A stretch of DNA of 64,000 bases from Mangrovimonas futianensis. Lineage in GTDB: Bacteria; Bacteroidota; Bacteroidia; Flavobacteriales; Flavobacteriaceae. The stretch spans positions 62,001 through 126,000 of the forward strand of contig NZ_JAJJNF010000004.1 in assembly GCF_021245805.1 (NCBI RefSeq), written 5' to 3'. Shown here piece by piece: positions 9,067 through 17,017 of the stretch (position 1 is the stretch's first letter; the number at the start of each line of letters is the position of its first letter). The position numbers and the translations under genes were made by a program. The notes beneath the pieces are model-generated. The model made no database searches. It saw only the letters and a list, made by a program, of their open reading frames with translations, and had not been told where the DNA came from.

Positions 9067-9990
9067 ATGTTCGGAAAAAAGAAAGAAATACCTCAAGTAG
9101 ATCAAGAACAATTAGCGTTTTTTAAGCATGCCCAAAAACGCATCAAACAGAAAAAAAGATTATACTCCCATTTTATTTTATTCCTTATAGGCGCTATCCT
9201 ATTAATTGTAGCCAACCTGGTATTGAAAATAGGTGAGAACTTTAAAATTCTCGGTATTGATTGGTTTGTATTTGCCGTTGTTCTTTGGTTTGTCTTATTT
9301 CTATATCACTTTATCAACGTATTTGTAACAAACAAGTTTTTGGGAGAGTCATGGGAAAAATCACAGTTAGAAAGATTGGTTTCCCAACAACAAGAACGTA
9401 TTGAAACTATCAAAGCCAAACTTTACGACGAAGAATTAGCTATAGCCAAAAAGGAAATTCAAGAAGAAACAGAAAAAAACAGGAAATCTGAAAAGCGTTC
9501 TAATTTGACCATTATCGCTGCCGCCGGAGAAGATCATGCTTTGGGCAAGGACAACGATTTGATTTGGCATTTAAGTGACGATCTTAAGCGATTTAAAAAC
9601 CTCACCAATGGTCATCACATCATCATGGGGCGCAAAACATTTGAAAGTTTCCCAAAACCTTTACCCAACCGAACACACATTGTCATTACAAGACAACAGA
9701 ATTATACCGTCCCATCTGGCGTTATTGTTGTTCATAATTTAAAAGATGCTCTTGATGCTTCTAAAAACGATACCCAACCCTTTATCATTGGTGGAGGTGA
9801 AATTTATCGTCAAGCAATGCCATTAGCAGATAAAATTGAGCTAACAAGAGTACACGGTACTTTTGAAAATGCAGACACACATTTCCCTGAAATTAACGAA
9901 TCCCAATGGCAAGAAACTGCTCGCAGTTATCATAACAAGGACGCGAATCATCCCTACGATTTTTCTTTTATTACTTATGTAAAAAAATAA
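9067..9990 (+). CDS. folA: 2TM-domain / dihydrofolate reductase fusion
   Basis: One continuous 307-aa frame joins two parts. Residues about 15-110 are a 2TM domain: two hydrophobic helices (FILFLIGAILLIVANLVL and WFVFAVVLWFVLFLYHFINVFV) with the flanking HAQKRIKQKKRLYSH and FLGESWEKSQLERL segments. A charged, probably coiled-coil linker runs to about 148. Residues 149-307 are a complete dihydrofolate reductase: LTIIAAAGEDHALGKDNDLIWHL, the substrate-binding Asp in SDDLKRFK, HHIIMGRKTFESF, FIIGGGEIYRQAMPLADKIELTRV. It should reduce dihydrofolate from ThyA at the inner face of the membrane. The two units are usually separate proteins, so the fusion is notable. Confidence 0.93.
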   Translation: MFGKKKEIPQVDQEQLAFFKHAQKRIKQKKRLYSHFILFLIGAILLIVANLVLKIGENFKILGIDWFVFAVVLWFVLFLYHFINVFVTNKFLGESWEKSQLERLVSQQQERIETIKAKLYDEELAIAKKEIQEETEKNRKSEKRSNLTIIAAAGEDHALGKDNDLIWHLSDDLKRFKNLTNGHHIIMGRKTFESFPKPLPNRTHIVITRQQNYTVPSGVIVVHNLKDALDASKNDTQPFIIGGGEIYRQAMPLADKIELTRVHGTFENADTHFPEINESQWQETARSYHNKDANHPYDFSFITYVKK

Positions 9991-9994
9991 TCAA

Positions 9995-10897
9995 TTGAAG
10001 CCTGTTTTCAGAATCATTTTCCTATTTATTTGTTTCCAAATTTCCGGACAAACCTCAGGAAAAATTGGCATAGAAAACGGGCAACTATTTTTTAAGACTT
10101 TTGGTAAAGGGACACCGGTTTTGATTATTAATGGAGGTCCGGGAATGAATAGCCAAGGCTTTGAATCATTAGCCAAAAGATTGGCAGAAACCAATCAGAC
10201 CATCATATATGACCAAAGAGGAACTGGCCAATCCCAACTGCAGGACATATCATCAAAAACAATAACAATGACATTGATGGTAGACGATATTGAAGCCCTC
10301 AGAAAACACTTGAAAATTGAATCATGGGTTGTGCTAGGGCATTCTTTTGGCGGTATGCTAGCTTCCTGTTATGCTACATTATTCCCAGATCGAATTCAAG
10401 GCTTAATACTTTCCTCCTCTGGCGGATTGGATTTATCACTTTTGGATAACTTAGACATTAGATCCCATCTATCTTCCATTCAAAGAGATTCACTTAATTA
10501 TTGGAATCAAAGAATCTCACAAGGCGACACTAGCTATCAAGCCAGATTAGGCAGAGGAAGGAATCTTGCTCCAGCGTATTTATACAACAAAGAATTCATT
10601 GGCCAAATAGCTCATAGATTAACCCAAAGTAACATGCAAATAAATAGTCTTCTGTGGCGTGATATGCGAGCCATTTCCTTTGATTGTAAACCTGATTTGA
10701 AGTCCTTTAAAAAACCTGTGCTCCTCATACAAGGAAAGCAAGACATTTTGGATCCCTCCATTGCTGAGGAAGCTCATCAAATATTCAACAACTCAGAACT
10801 AGTTTACATAGCTCATTGTGCCCATTACGGTTGGTTGGAGCAACCCAATATCTATTTTGGCGCACTTGACAGATTTCTCAAACGGTTTAATAACTGA
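9995..10897 (+). CDS. Alpha/beta hydrolase, prolyl-aminopeptidase-like, exported
   Basis: This 300-aa protein starts at a TTG only 4 bp after the reductase gene. Residues 1-19 form a signal peptide (MKPVFRIIFLFICFQISGQ). The hydrolase core shows the oxyanion HG-equivalent IINGGPGMNSQGF, YDQRGTGQSQ, the nucleophile elbow GHSFGGMLA, a late acid in LLIQGKQDILDP, and His in HCAHYGWLEQP. The GGPG and DQRGTGQS motifs are typical of the prolyl iminopeptidase group (peptidase S33). The substrate is not known. Translational coupling to the upstream gene is likely. Confidence 0.85.
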   Translation: MKPVFRIIFLFICFQISGQTSGKIGIENGQLFFKTFGKGTPVLIINGGPGMNSQGFESLAKRLAETNQTIIYDQRGTGQSQLQDISSKTITMTLMVDDIEALRKHLKIESWVVLGHSFGGMLASCYATLFPDRIQGLILSSSGGLDLSLLDNLDIRSHLSSIQRDSLNYWNQRISQGDTSYQARLGRGRNLAPAYLYNKEFIGQIAHRLTQSNMQINSLLWRDMRAISFDCKPDLKSFKKPVLLIQGKQDILDPSIAEEAHQIFNNSELVYIAHCAHYGWLEQPNIYFGALDRFLKRFNN

Positions 10898-10965
10898 TAT
10901 TATTCCCTTACACTTATTCACTTATATAGAATTCACTATTTTTGCACCAATTAAATATAAAGAGA

Positions 10966-11859
10966 ATGAACGCATACATTTTCCCTGGACAAGGGGCGCA
11001 ATTTTCTGGAATGGGATTAGACCTATATGAAAACTCCCCTCTAGCACAAGAATTATTTGAAAAGGCAAACGATATTTTAGGATTTGTCATTACTGATATT
11101 ATGTTTGAAGGTTCTGCTGAAGACCTAAAACAAACCAAGGTAACTCAACCCGCCATCTTTTTACATTCTGTTATTTTGGCAAAAACCCTTGGAGAAAGTT
11201 TTAAACCCGATATGGTTGCAGGCCATTCCTTGGGTGAATTTTCTGCTTTGGTTGCCAATGGCACCTTAACTTTTGAAGACGGACTTAAATTAGTTTCTCA
11301 AAGAGCTCTGGCAATGCAAAAGGCTTGTGAAATGAATCCAAGCACGATGGCAGCCGTTTTAGGACTGGAAGATAAGTTGGTAGAAGATATTTGCTCTCAA
11401 ACCGAAGGTATTGTTGTAGCGGCAAACTATAATTGTCCTGGGCAATTAGTGATTTCAGGGGAAGTAGAAGCCATAAATAAAGCCTGTGAGTCCTTGAAAG
11501 AAGCAGGTGCAAGAAGAGCCTTAGTGCTTCCAGTTGGTGGTGCTTTCCATTCTCCTCTTATGGAACCTGCAAGAGAAGAATTAGCTGCAGCAATAGAAAA
11601 TACCCAATTCAACACACCGTCTTGTCCTATTTATCAAAATGTCACAACTTTTGCTGTGACTAATGAAAATGATATCAAGGCTAACTTAATCTCTCAATTA
11701 ACTGCTCCTGTAAAATGGACACAATCTGTTCAGAACATGATCTCAGATGGTGCTACCTTATTTACAGAAGTGGGACCTGGAAATGTATTGCAAGGGTTAG
11801 TTAAAAAAATTAATAGAGAAGCCCAAACAGCTTCTGCAACCTTTGAAACCAACCTTTAA
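10966..11859 (+). CDS. fabD: Malonyl-CoA:ACP transacylase
   Basis: This 297-aa protein loads malonyl groups onto acyl carrier protein for fatty acid synthesis. Motifs are YIFPGQGAQFSGMG at the N-terminus, the nucleophile GHSLGEFSALVANG, the Arg/Met pair in SQRALAMQKACE, the catalytic His in GGAFHSPLMEPA, and GPGNVLQGLVKKI at the end. I use the ATG at 10966; the frame extends 8 residues further but without family similarity. The stop codon overlaps the lspA start by one base (TAATG). Confidence 0.96.
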   Translation: MNAYIFPGQGAQFSGMGLDLYENSPLAQELFEKANDILGFVITDIMFEGSAEDLKQTKVTQPAIFLHSVILAKTLGESFKPDMVAGHSLGEFSALVANGTLTFEDGLKLVSQRALAMQKACEMNPSTMAAVLGLEDKLVEDICSQTEGIVVAANYNCPGQLVISGEVEAINKACESLKEAGARRALVLPVGGAFHSPLMEPAREELAAAIENTQFNTPSCPIYQNVTTFAVTNENDIKANLISQLTAPVKWTQSVQNMISDGATLFTEVGPGNVLQGLVKKINREAQTASATFETNL

Positions 11860-12350
11860 TGAAGTTCACTAGAAATGCAGGTATCATTCTATTGGTGATT
11901 TTCAATATTGCCTTAGATCAAATTTCGAAATTTATAGTGAGAGCTAAGGTAGATCCTTACAGTGAAACTCCAATTATTGGAGATTATTTCACGTTGCATA
12001 ATGTAGAAAATAAAGGCGCTTTCTTGGGTATGGGAAGTGAACTGAATGACACCTTGCGCCTGATTCTATTACTTATATTACCTCTAGCCGTTTTGGGATA
12101 TGTGATGTACTACATTATAAAAAACAAAAACTTGGACAAAGCCTCAGTCATTGGGTTTTCATGTATTGTAGGTGGTGGTATTGCCAATGTCTATGACAGA
12201 GTTATGTATGGCTCGGTAACCGACTTTTTTCATATAGATTTGGGAGGCGTCTTTAGAACCGGTATTTTTAATGTTGCAGACATGTCGGTCATGTTGGGCC
12301 TCGGTCTGTTGCTTTACAGTAGTTTTAAAAACAAAAAAGCCTCTAATTAA
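11859..12350 (+). CDS. lspA: Lipoprotein signal peptidase (signal peptidase II)
   Basis: This 163-aa inner-membrane aspartyl protease removes signal peptides from lipid-modified prolipoproteins. It has four hydrophobic segments and the two catalytic Asp motifs: GGGIANVYDRVMYGSVTDFF and FNVADMSVMLGLGLL, plus the VENKGAFLGMG segment. It starts within the fabD stop codon, so the two genes are coupled. It serves the many lipoproteins encoded here (SusD, the surface lipoproteins, the toxin). Confidence 0.95.
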   Translation: MKFTRNAGIILLVIFNIALDQISKFIVRAKVDPYSETPIIGDYFTLHNVENKGAFLGMGSELNDTLRLILLLILPLAVLGYVMYYIIKNKNLDKASVIGFSCIVGGGIANVYDRVMYGSVTDFFHIDLGGVFRTGIFNVADMSVMLGLGLLLYSSFKNKKASN

Positions 12351-12365
12351 AAGAGGCTTTTTTGT
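12335..12365. terminator. Terminator after lspA
   Basis: The arms AAAAGCCTCT (12335-12344) and AGAGGCTTTT (12352-12361) have a 7-nt loop and T-runs on both strands. The left arm overlaps the end of lspA. It can also stop the converging small gene at 12385-12576. Confidence 0.82.
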
Positions 12366-12384
12366 TACTTCAATATTTTTCTAT

Positions 12385-12576
12385 TTATCTCGCCAAATTG
12401 CACTGTTCACAATCCTTAATTTTCCCGTAATAGGTTTCTCGGTACTTGTGAATCGTTTTAAACGGAATATTCAAAAATTGCTTTTTAATATACGTTACTT
12501 TGGTTGATAGGGCGCCCATTTTTGGGGTATGCCTTTGCTCGTCTTTGGTTTCTCTTTTTATTGTTATCAGTCTCAT
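12385..12576 (-). CDS. Conserved-looking small basic protein, unknown function
   Basis: This 63-aa frame starts MRLITIKRETKDEQ and ends in KIKDCEQCNLAR, a CxxC near the C-terminus that could bind a metal. I chose the ATG at 12576 because AAGGAAATT lies just upstream, an unusually clear ribosome-binding site for this genome; the frame extends 8 more residues. It fills the gap between two converging terminators and is rich in Lys/Arg. I do not recognise a named family, though it reads like a genuine small gene rather than a shadow. Confidence 0.6.
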   Translation of the reverse strand: MRLITIKRETKDEQRHTPKMGALSTKVTYIKKQFLNIPFKTIHKYRETYYGKIKDCEQCNLAR

Positions 12577-12750
12577 AATTTCCTTTGCATTATCATACAA
12601 AGAAACAAATCATTTAAACCAATCCCAAAAACAAAGCCTTAAAACCTTGTTAATCAAAAAGATATTAAAATATCCACAATCGAACAAGTTATCGACTTAG
12701 GATTCCTTAACCAAACGACACTATCATTGCCAATTTGATATTGTTGTTTT

Positions 12751-13773
12751 TTAAGAATTTGCCAATTTTTGTTCCCATTTCCAGGCAGACAACATGGCAT
12801 CGTCTAAGGTCAACTCCGATTTCCACCCCAAAACATCGTTTGCCTTATGGGTATCTGCATAAGCAGCCGTAACATCTCCTTCTCTTCTTGGGGCTATCTT
12901 ATAATTCAATTTTTCACCAGAAACTTTTTCAAAAGATTGAACAACCTCCAAAACAGAACTTCCGGTTCCAGTACCTAAATTAAAGACTTCGTAATTACCT
13001 TCATTTTTGGATTCCATCAATCTTTCCAAAGCTACTACGTGAGCTTTGGCCAAATCAACCACATGAATATAATCTCGTACACAAGTCCCATCTTTAGTTG
13101 GATAATCATCACCAAAAACAGAAAGCTGTTCTCTAATTCCAATAGCCGTTTGCGTTATAAAAGGCACTAGATTTTGTGGCACTCCTATAGGCAGCTCCCC
13201 AATTTCAACCGTCTCATGTGCCCCAATCGGATTAAAATATCTCAAAGCAATGGCTTTCAAATGCTCATTGATTTTACAAACATCCTTAATGATTTCTTCA
13301 CCAATTTGTTTGGTGTTCCCATATGGTGATTCCGCCGGCTTGACGGGAGCATTTTCATGAATGGGCAATTCATCTGCCTGACCATAAACCGTGCATGACG
13401 AACTGAATATAAAATTGGCACTCTCTAATTTTTGCAGTTCCTGCAACACATATACTAGTGTATTGATATTATTCTCATAATATAATAACGGATTTTGGAC
13501 ACTTTCACCTACTGCTTTACTTGCAGCAAAATGGATAATCCCTTGTAAGTCGGAGTGGCGGTTAAAAAAATCCTGGACTTTCTCCTTCTCTCTTAAATCC
13601 AACTTTTCAAAAACAGGTTTAATGCCTGTAATCGCTGTGATTCCATCCAAAACGTTGATGGAAGAGTTAGACAAATTATCAATAATTACAACCTCAAAGC
13701 CTCGATTTTGAAGTTCTACAACAGTATGGGAGCCAATAAATCCTAAGCCACCCGTCACCAGTACTTTAGCCAT
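12751..13773 (-). CDS. galE: UDP-glucose 4-epimerase
   Basis: This 340-aa short-chain dehydrogenase-type epimerase interconverts UDP-glucose and UDP-galactose (or the GlcNAc forms). Evidence is the NAD-binding VTGGLGFIGSHTVVELQNRG, DLREKEKVQDFF, HFAASKAVGESV, SSSCTVYGQADELPI, the catalytic Tyr-Lys pair in SPYGNTKQIGEEI, RYFNPIGAH and GDDYPTKDGTCVRDYIHVVDLA. Its start overlaps the upstream aminotransferase gene by 8 bp, suggesting a two-gene transcript for surface-sugar precursors. Confidence 0.95.
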   Translation of the reverse strand: MAKVLVTGGLGFIGSHTVVELQNRGFEVVIIDNLSNSSINVLDGITAITGIKPVFEKLDLREKEKVQDFFNRHSDLQGIIHFAASKAVGESVQNPLLYYENNINTLVYVLQELQKLESANFIFSSSCTVYGQADELPIHENAPVKPAESPYGNTKQIGEEIIKDVCKINEHLKAIALRYFNPIGAHETVEIGELPIGVPQNLVPFITQTAIGIREQLSVFGDDYPTKDGTCVRDYIHVVDLAKAHVVALERLMESKNEGNYEVFNLGTGTGSSVLEVVQSFEKVSGEKLNYKIAPRREGDVTAAYADTHKANDVLGWKSELTLDDAMLSAWKWEQKLANS

Positions 13774-14923
13774 TAATATATGCTTTTACTTTTTCGGTTA
13801 TAAATTCTATTTGTTCGTCGTCTAATTCAGTGTGCATTGGTAAGGAGATTACTTGCTCTACCAAAGCATTAGTCACTTCAAAATCGGCTTCATTATATCT
13901 ATCATCTAAATAGGCCTTTTGCTTATGTAAAGGAATTGGATAATAAACTCCACAAGGAATACCATTTTCATTTAAATATTTTGCTAAACCATCTCTATCA
14001 ACACCTGTCAATTTTAAAGTATACTGATGAAACACATGGCAATCACAATTATTACAATTACCAGAACAAGCGTTGCTTTTTCTCACTGGCGTTTGTACTT
14101 GTGAAACATTTTTAAATGCTTCATCATATTTAGCTGCTGCCTCTTGTCTCGCCTTGTTATAAGCATCTAGTTTGGGAAGTTTGGCATCCAAAACTGCAGC
14201 TTGGATAGAATCCAATCTAGAATTAACCCCTACTACATCATGGTGATATCTCACGTACATCCCATGATTAACTATACCTCTTATGATATGCGCCAAATCA
14301 TCATCATTAGTAAAGATGGCACCACCGTCTCCATAACAACCTAAATTCTTGGAAGGAAAAAAGGAAGTAGAGGAAACATTACCAATAGTACCGGTTTTGG
14401 CCTTGGTTCCATCTTTATAGGTGTAATTCCCTCCAATACCTTGCGCATTATCTTCGATAACATAAAGATTATGTTCTTTGGCAAGTGCCATAATTTCTTC
14501 CATAGGCGCAGCTTGCCCAAACAAATGCACAGGAACAATGGCTTTGGTTTTAGGTGTAATTGCTTTTCTAATAGCCTCTACATCAATATTAAAAGTATCA
14601 GGATCTACATCTACCAATACTGGAGTTAATTGCAAAAGCGCTATAACCTCAACAGTAGCTGCAAACGTAAAATCGGCTGTAATTACTTCATCACCTGGCT
14701 TTAAGCCAAGTCCCATCATGGCAATCTGTAATGCATCTGTACCATTGGCACAAGGAATGACATGTTTGACGCCCAAATAAGATTCTAAATTCTTCTGAAA
14801 TTCATGAACCTTGGGTCCATTTATAAAAGAAGTCGTATCAATGACTTCTTGTATGGAGGCATTAACCACCTCTTTGATATCGGCATATTGACCTTTAAGG
14901 TCAACCATTTGTATTTGTTTCAT
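13766..14923 (-). CDS. DegT/DnrJ/EryC1/StrS-family sugar aminotransferase with a Cys cluster
   Basis: This 385-aa PLP enzyme is of the kind that aminates nucleotide-activated keto sugars. Motifs are CANGTDALQIAMMGLGLKPGDEVI, PVHLFGQAAPMEEI, VIEDNAQGIGG, and the PLP-Lys region SSTSFFPSKNLGCYGDGGAI. DSIQAAVLDAKLPKL and the C-terminal CGVYYPIPLHKQKAY are also family-typical. Around residues 283-295, just before HVFHQYTLKL, there is a C-x3-C-x2-C-x-C cluster that most family members lack, and which could bind a metal. I start at the second Met (MKQIQMVDLKGQY); three extra residues are possible. It overlaps galE. Confidence 0.92.
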   Translation of the reverse strand: MKQIQMVDLKGQYADIKEVVNASIQEVIDTTSFINGPKVHEFQKNLESYLGVKHVIPCANGTDALQIAMMGLGLKPGDEVITADFTFAATVEVIALLQLTPVLVDVDPDTFNIDVEAIRKAITPKTKAIVPVHLFGQAAPMEEIMALAKEHNLYVIEDNAQGIGGNYTYKDGTKAKTGTIGNVSSTSFFPSKNLGCYGDGGAIFTNDDDLAHIIRGIVNHGMYVRYHHDVVGVNSRLDSIQAAVLDAKLPKLDAYNKARQEAAAKYDEAFKNVSQVQTPVRKSNACSGNCNNCDCHVFHQYTLKLTGVDRDGLAKYLNENGIPCGVYYPIPLHKQKAYLDDRYNEADFEVTNALVEQVISLPMHTELDDEQIEFITEKVKAYING

Positions 14924-15006
14924 ATGATACAAAGTTACAAAAATAGCTTGCCTACCCCAATGGATTTATTCTAAACAATGTATTTTAGCATAAAAGTTTT
15001 TTTATC

Positions 15007-16245
15007 TTGAAAGTGATCTATAATCTTGGTATTCGTTGGGCTTCATTTCTTTTAAAATTAGCTTCCCGATTCAATCATAAACTGCAATTGGGAGTTCAAG
15101 GTCGAGCAGAAACTTTTAAAATTTTAAAAGACAAATTGAAACCAGAAGATCAAACATTATGGTTTCACTGCGCTTCCTTGGGTGAATATGAACAGGGCCT
15201 TCCCGTTTTTCAGGAAATAAAAAAAACTTATCCCAACCATAAAGCCGTACTTACCTTTTTTTCGCCATCGGGTTATGAAATCAGGAAAAACTCACCTATT
15301 GCTGACGTGGTCGTTTATTTACCTTGGGACACTCCTTTGAATGCCAAAAAATTTATCGATCTAGTAAATCCAGACTTAACCCTCTTTGTTAAGTATGATA
15401 TCTGGCCAAACTACCTAAAAGAATTAAAAACACGAGGCAAAAGAGCCATTCTAATTTCTGCCTTATTCAGGCCAAACCAGGCATACTTCAAATGGTATGG
15501 AAACGTTATAAAAGAGGCATTATTTGCTTTTGAGCACATTTTTACCCAAGATGCCAATTCCAAAGATCTATTAAATAAAATAGGCTATGAGCAGGCCACT
15601 ATTTCTGGAGATACTCGCTTTGACCGAGTGAGTCAGCAACTAAACATTGACAATCATCTACCCTATATTGAAACATTCAAAAACAATAGGTTATGCGTGG
15701 TAGCAGGCAGTACTTGGCCAGAAGGTGAAGCTTTCTTGGCGGAATTTATCAACAGTTATTCCAATGAGTATGTTTCCTATATCATTGCTCCCCACAATAT
15801 CAAATCTGAGCAAATTCAGAAATTAAAAGCAAGCATCCATAAGCCTACCATGCTGTTTTCGGAGATGGAGGAATCCTCCCTTTCTAACCAACAAGTATTT
15901 ATTGTAGACACAATTGGAATCCTTTCTAAGATTTACAGTGTTGGGGACATTGCTTATGTTGGAGGAGCCGTGGGAACCACAGGGCTTCACAACACTTTAG
16001 AACCAGCTGTATTTGGAATTCCAATTATTATAGGTTCTCATTATGATAAATTTCCAGAAGCCCATGATATGGTTGATTTAGGAGGTATGTTCAGCATTAA
16101 AACACAAGAAGAATTTTCGAATCAGCTTAAAAATTTAATCGAAAATGAGTCACTTCGGAATAATTCAGGAGCCATTAATAAGCGCTATATTGAAAAAAAC
16201 AAAGGTGCCGTAATCCAAATCATGGACTATATACGTAAGTATTAA
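15007..16245 (+). CDS. waaA: 3-deoxy-D-manno-octulosonic-acid (Kdo) transferase
   Basis: This 412-aa glycosyltransferase adds Kdo to lipid A precursors at the inner membrane. Visible are the N-terminal membrane anchor (IRWASFLLKLASRF), the GT30 acid in CASLGEYEQGLPVFQEIK, PWDTPLNAKKFID, FVKYDIWPNYLKELK, GDTRFDRV, AGSTWPEGE, and the C-terminal nucleotide-binding YVGGAVGTTGLHNTLEPAVFGIPIIIGSHYDKFPEA. The frame begins at a TTG; a GTG lies two codons later. It diverges from the aminotransferase gene across about 80 bp. Confidence 0.95.
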   Translation: MKVIYNLGIRWASFLLKLASRFNHKLQLGVQGRAETFKILKDKLKPEDQTLWFHCASLGEYEQGLPVFQEIKKTYPNHKAVLTFFSPSGYEIRKNSPIADVVVYLPWDTPLNAKKFIDLVNPDLTLFVKYDIWPNYLKELKTRGKRAILISALFRPNQAYFKWYGNVIKEALFAFEHIFTQDANSKDLLNKIGYEQATISGDTRFDRVSQQLNIDNHLPYIETFKNNRLCVVAGSTWPEGEAFLAEFINSYSNEYVSYIIAPHNIKSEQIQKLKASIHKPTMLFSEMEESSLSNQQVFIVDTIGILSKIYSVGDIAYVGGAVGTTGLHNTLEPAVFGIPIIIGSHYDKFPEAHDMVDLGGMFSIKTQEEFSNQLKNLIENESLRNNSGAINKRYIEKNKGAVIQIMDYIRKY

Positions 16246-16643
16246 CAACATGGATATTTTACGAATCAAAAAAAATAATTAAAATCATTTGTAATATTCA
16301 TTAATTAAATGTTAATTTCGTGATGACCAATTTGTTTATTAACTAACACCAATGAAATTATTAATAGCAACTCCTAAATCATATTTTAAAATATGAAGCC
16401 TTACCTCAACTTCATGTAAGGAGCAAAAGCAAAAATAAATCAACGATGTTTAGAACTCTTTAAATAAATTGTTCACAAAATTGTAGCTGGCATTCTTTAA
16501 ACATGTTTAAACCTGGTTTAAAACAGAGACAAAGACTATGAAACTGCAAAAAATTAATGATCCTAAAAAACAATATTTAACATAAAATTACTGAGAGGTA
16601 ATTCTATATATTAATTTTATTAAACACTAAAAACTTTACACTA
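16246..16643. promoter_or_regulatory. 398-bp gene-free region with two 16-bp palindromes and a GTTTAAA cluster
   Basis: No coding frame is supported here. The region holds two perfect 16-bp palindromes: 16380-16395 (CATATTTTAAAATATG) and 16496-16511 (TTTAAACATGTTTAAA). The second overlaps an inverted pair TTTAAACC-T-GGTTTAAA (16506-16522), giving three adjoining TTTAAAC/GTTTAAA half-sites. A CCTTAC/GTAAGG hairpin lies near 16400-16420. It probably carries the promoter and operators of the lipoprotein gene at 16644; the palindromes are AT-rich and need caution. Confidence 0.4.
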
Positions 16644-16943
16644 ATGAAAAGACTATTTTTAAGCGTAGCTCTATTACTAACTTTAGGATTTACAATCTCT
16701 TCTTGTAGAGATACCAAAAATGAAGAAAGCGTAGAAGAATCAATGGAAAACACAGGTGATGCTATTGAAGAAGCAGCAGAAGACACTGGTGATGCTATTG
16801 AGGGAGCAGCTCAAGACGCTGAAGAAGCAACTGAAGGTGCTTTGGAAGAAGTTGGAGAGGCAATCGATACCGCTGTTGAAGAAACCAAAGAAGCTGGAGA
16901 AGCTGTTGGTGATGCTGTTGAAGAAGCTACAGACGGTCACTAA
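16644..16943 (+). CDS. Small lipoprotein made of 11-residue amphipathic repeats
   Basis: This 99-aa protein has a lipoprotein signal (MKRLFLSVALLLTLGFTISSC, Cys21). The mature part is almost only Glu, Asp, Ala, Gly and Thr. From residue 34 to 99 it divides exactly into six 11-residue units, for example MENTGDAIEEA, AEDTGDAIEGA and LEEVGEAIDTA, with the pattern x-E/Q-D/E-x-x-E/D-A-x-E/D-x-A. Such 11-mers build long amphipathic helices as in group 3 LEA proteins and apolipoproteins. A stress-protective or envelope role is inferred, not shown. A strong terminator follows. Confidence 0.85.
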   Translation: MKRLFLSVALLLTLGFTISSCRDTKNEESVEESMENTGDAIEEAAEDTGDAIEGAAQDAEEATEGALEEVGEAIDTAVEETKEAGEAVGDAVEEATDGH

Positions 16944-16969
16944 GAAAGATTTACTTTTGATAGATAGAA

Positions 16970-16999
16970 AAAAGTCTTACCAAACGGTAAGACTTTTTC
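16970..16999. terminator. Bidirectional terminator between the 11-mer lipoprotein and lacI-type gene
   Basis: The arms AAAAGTCTTACC (16970-16981) and GGTAAGACTTTT (16986-16997) enclose a 4-nt loop with T-runs on both strands, placed between converging genes. Confidence 0.88.
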
Positions 17000-17017
17000 T
17001 TTAATTATTAGAACATA

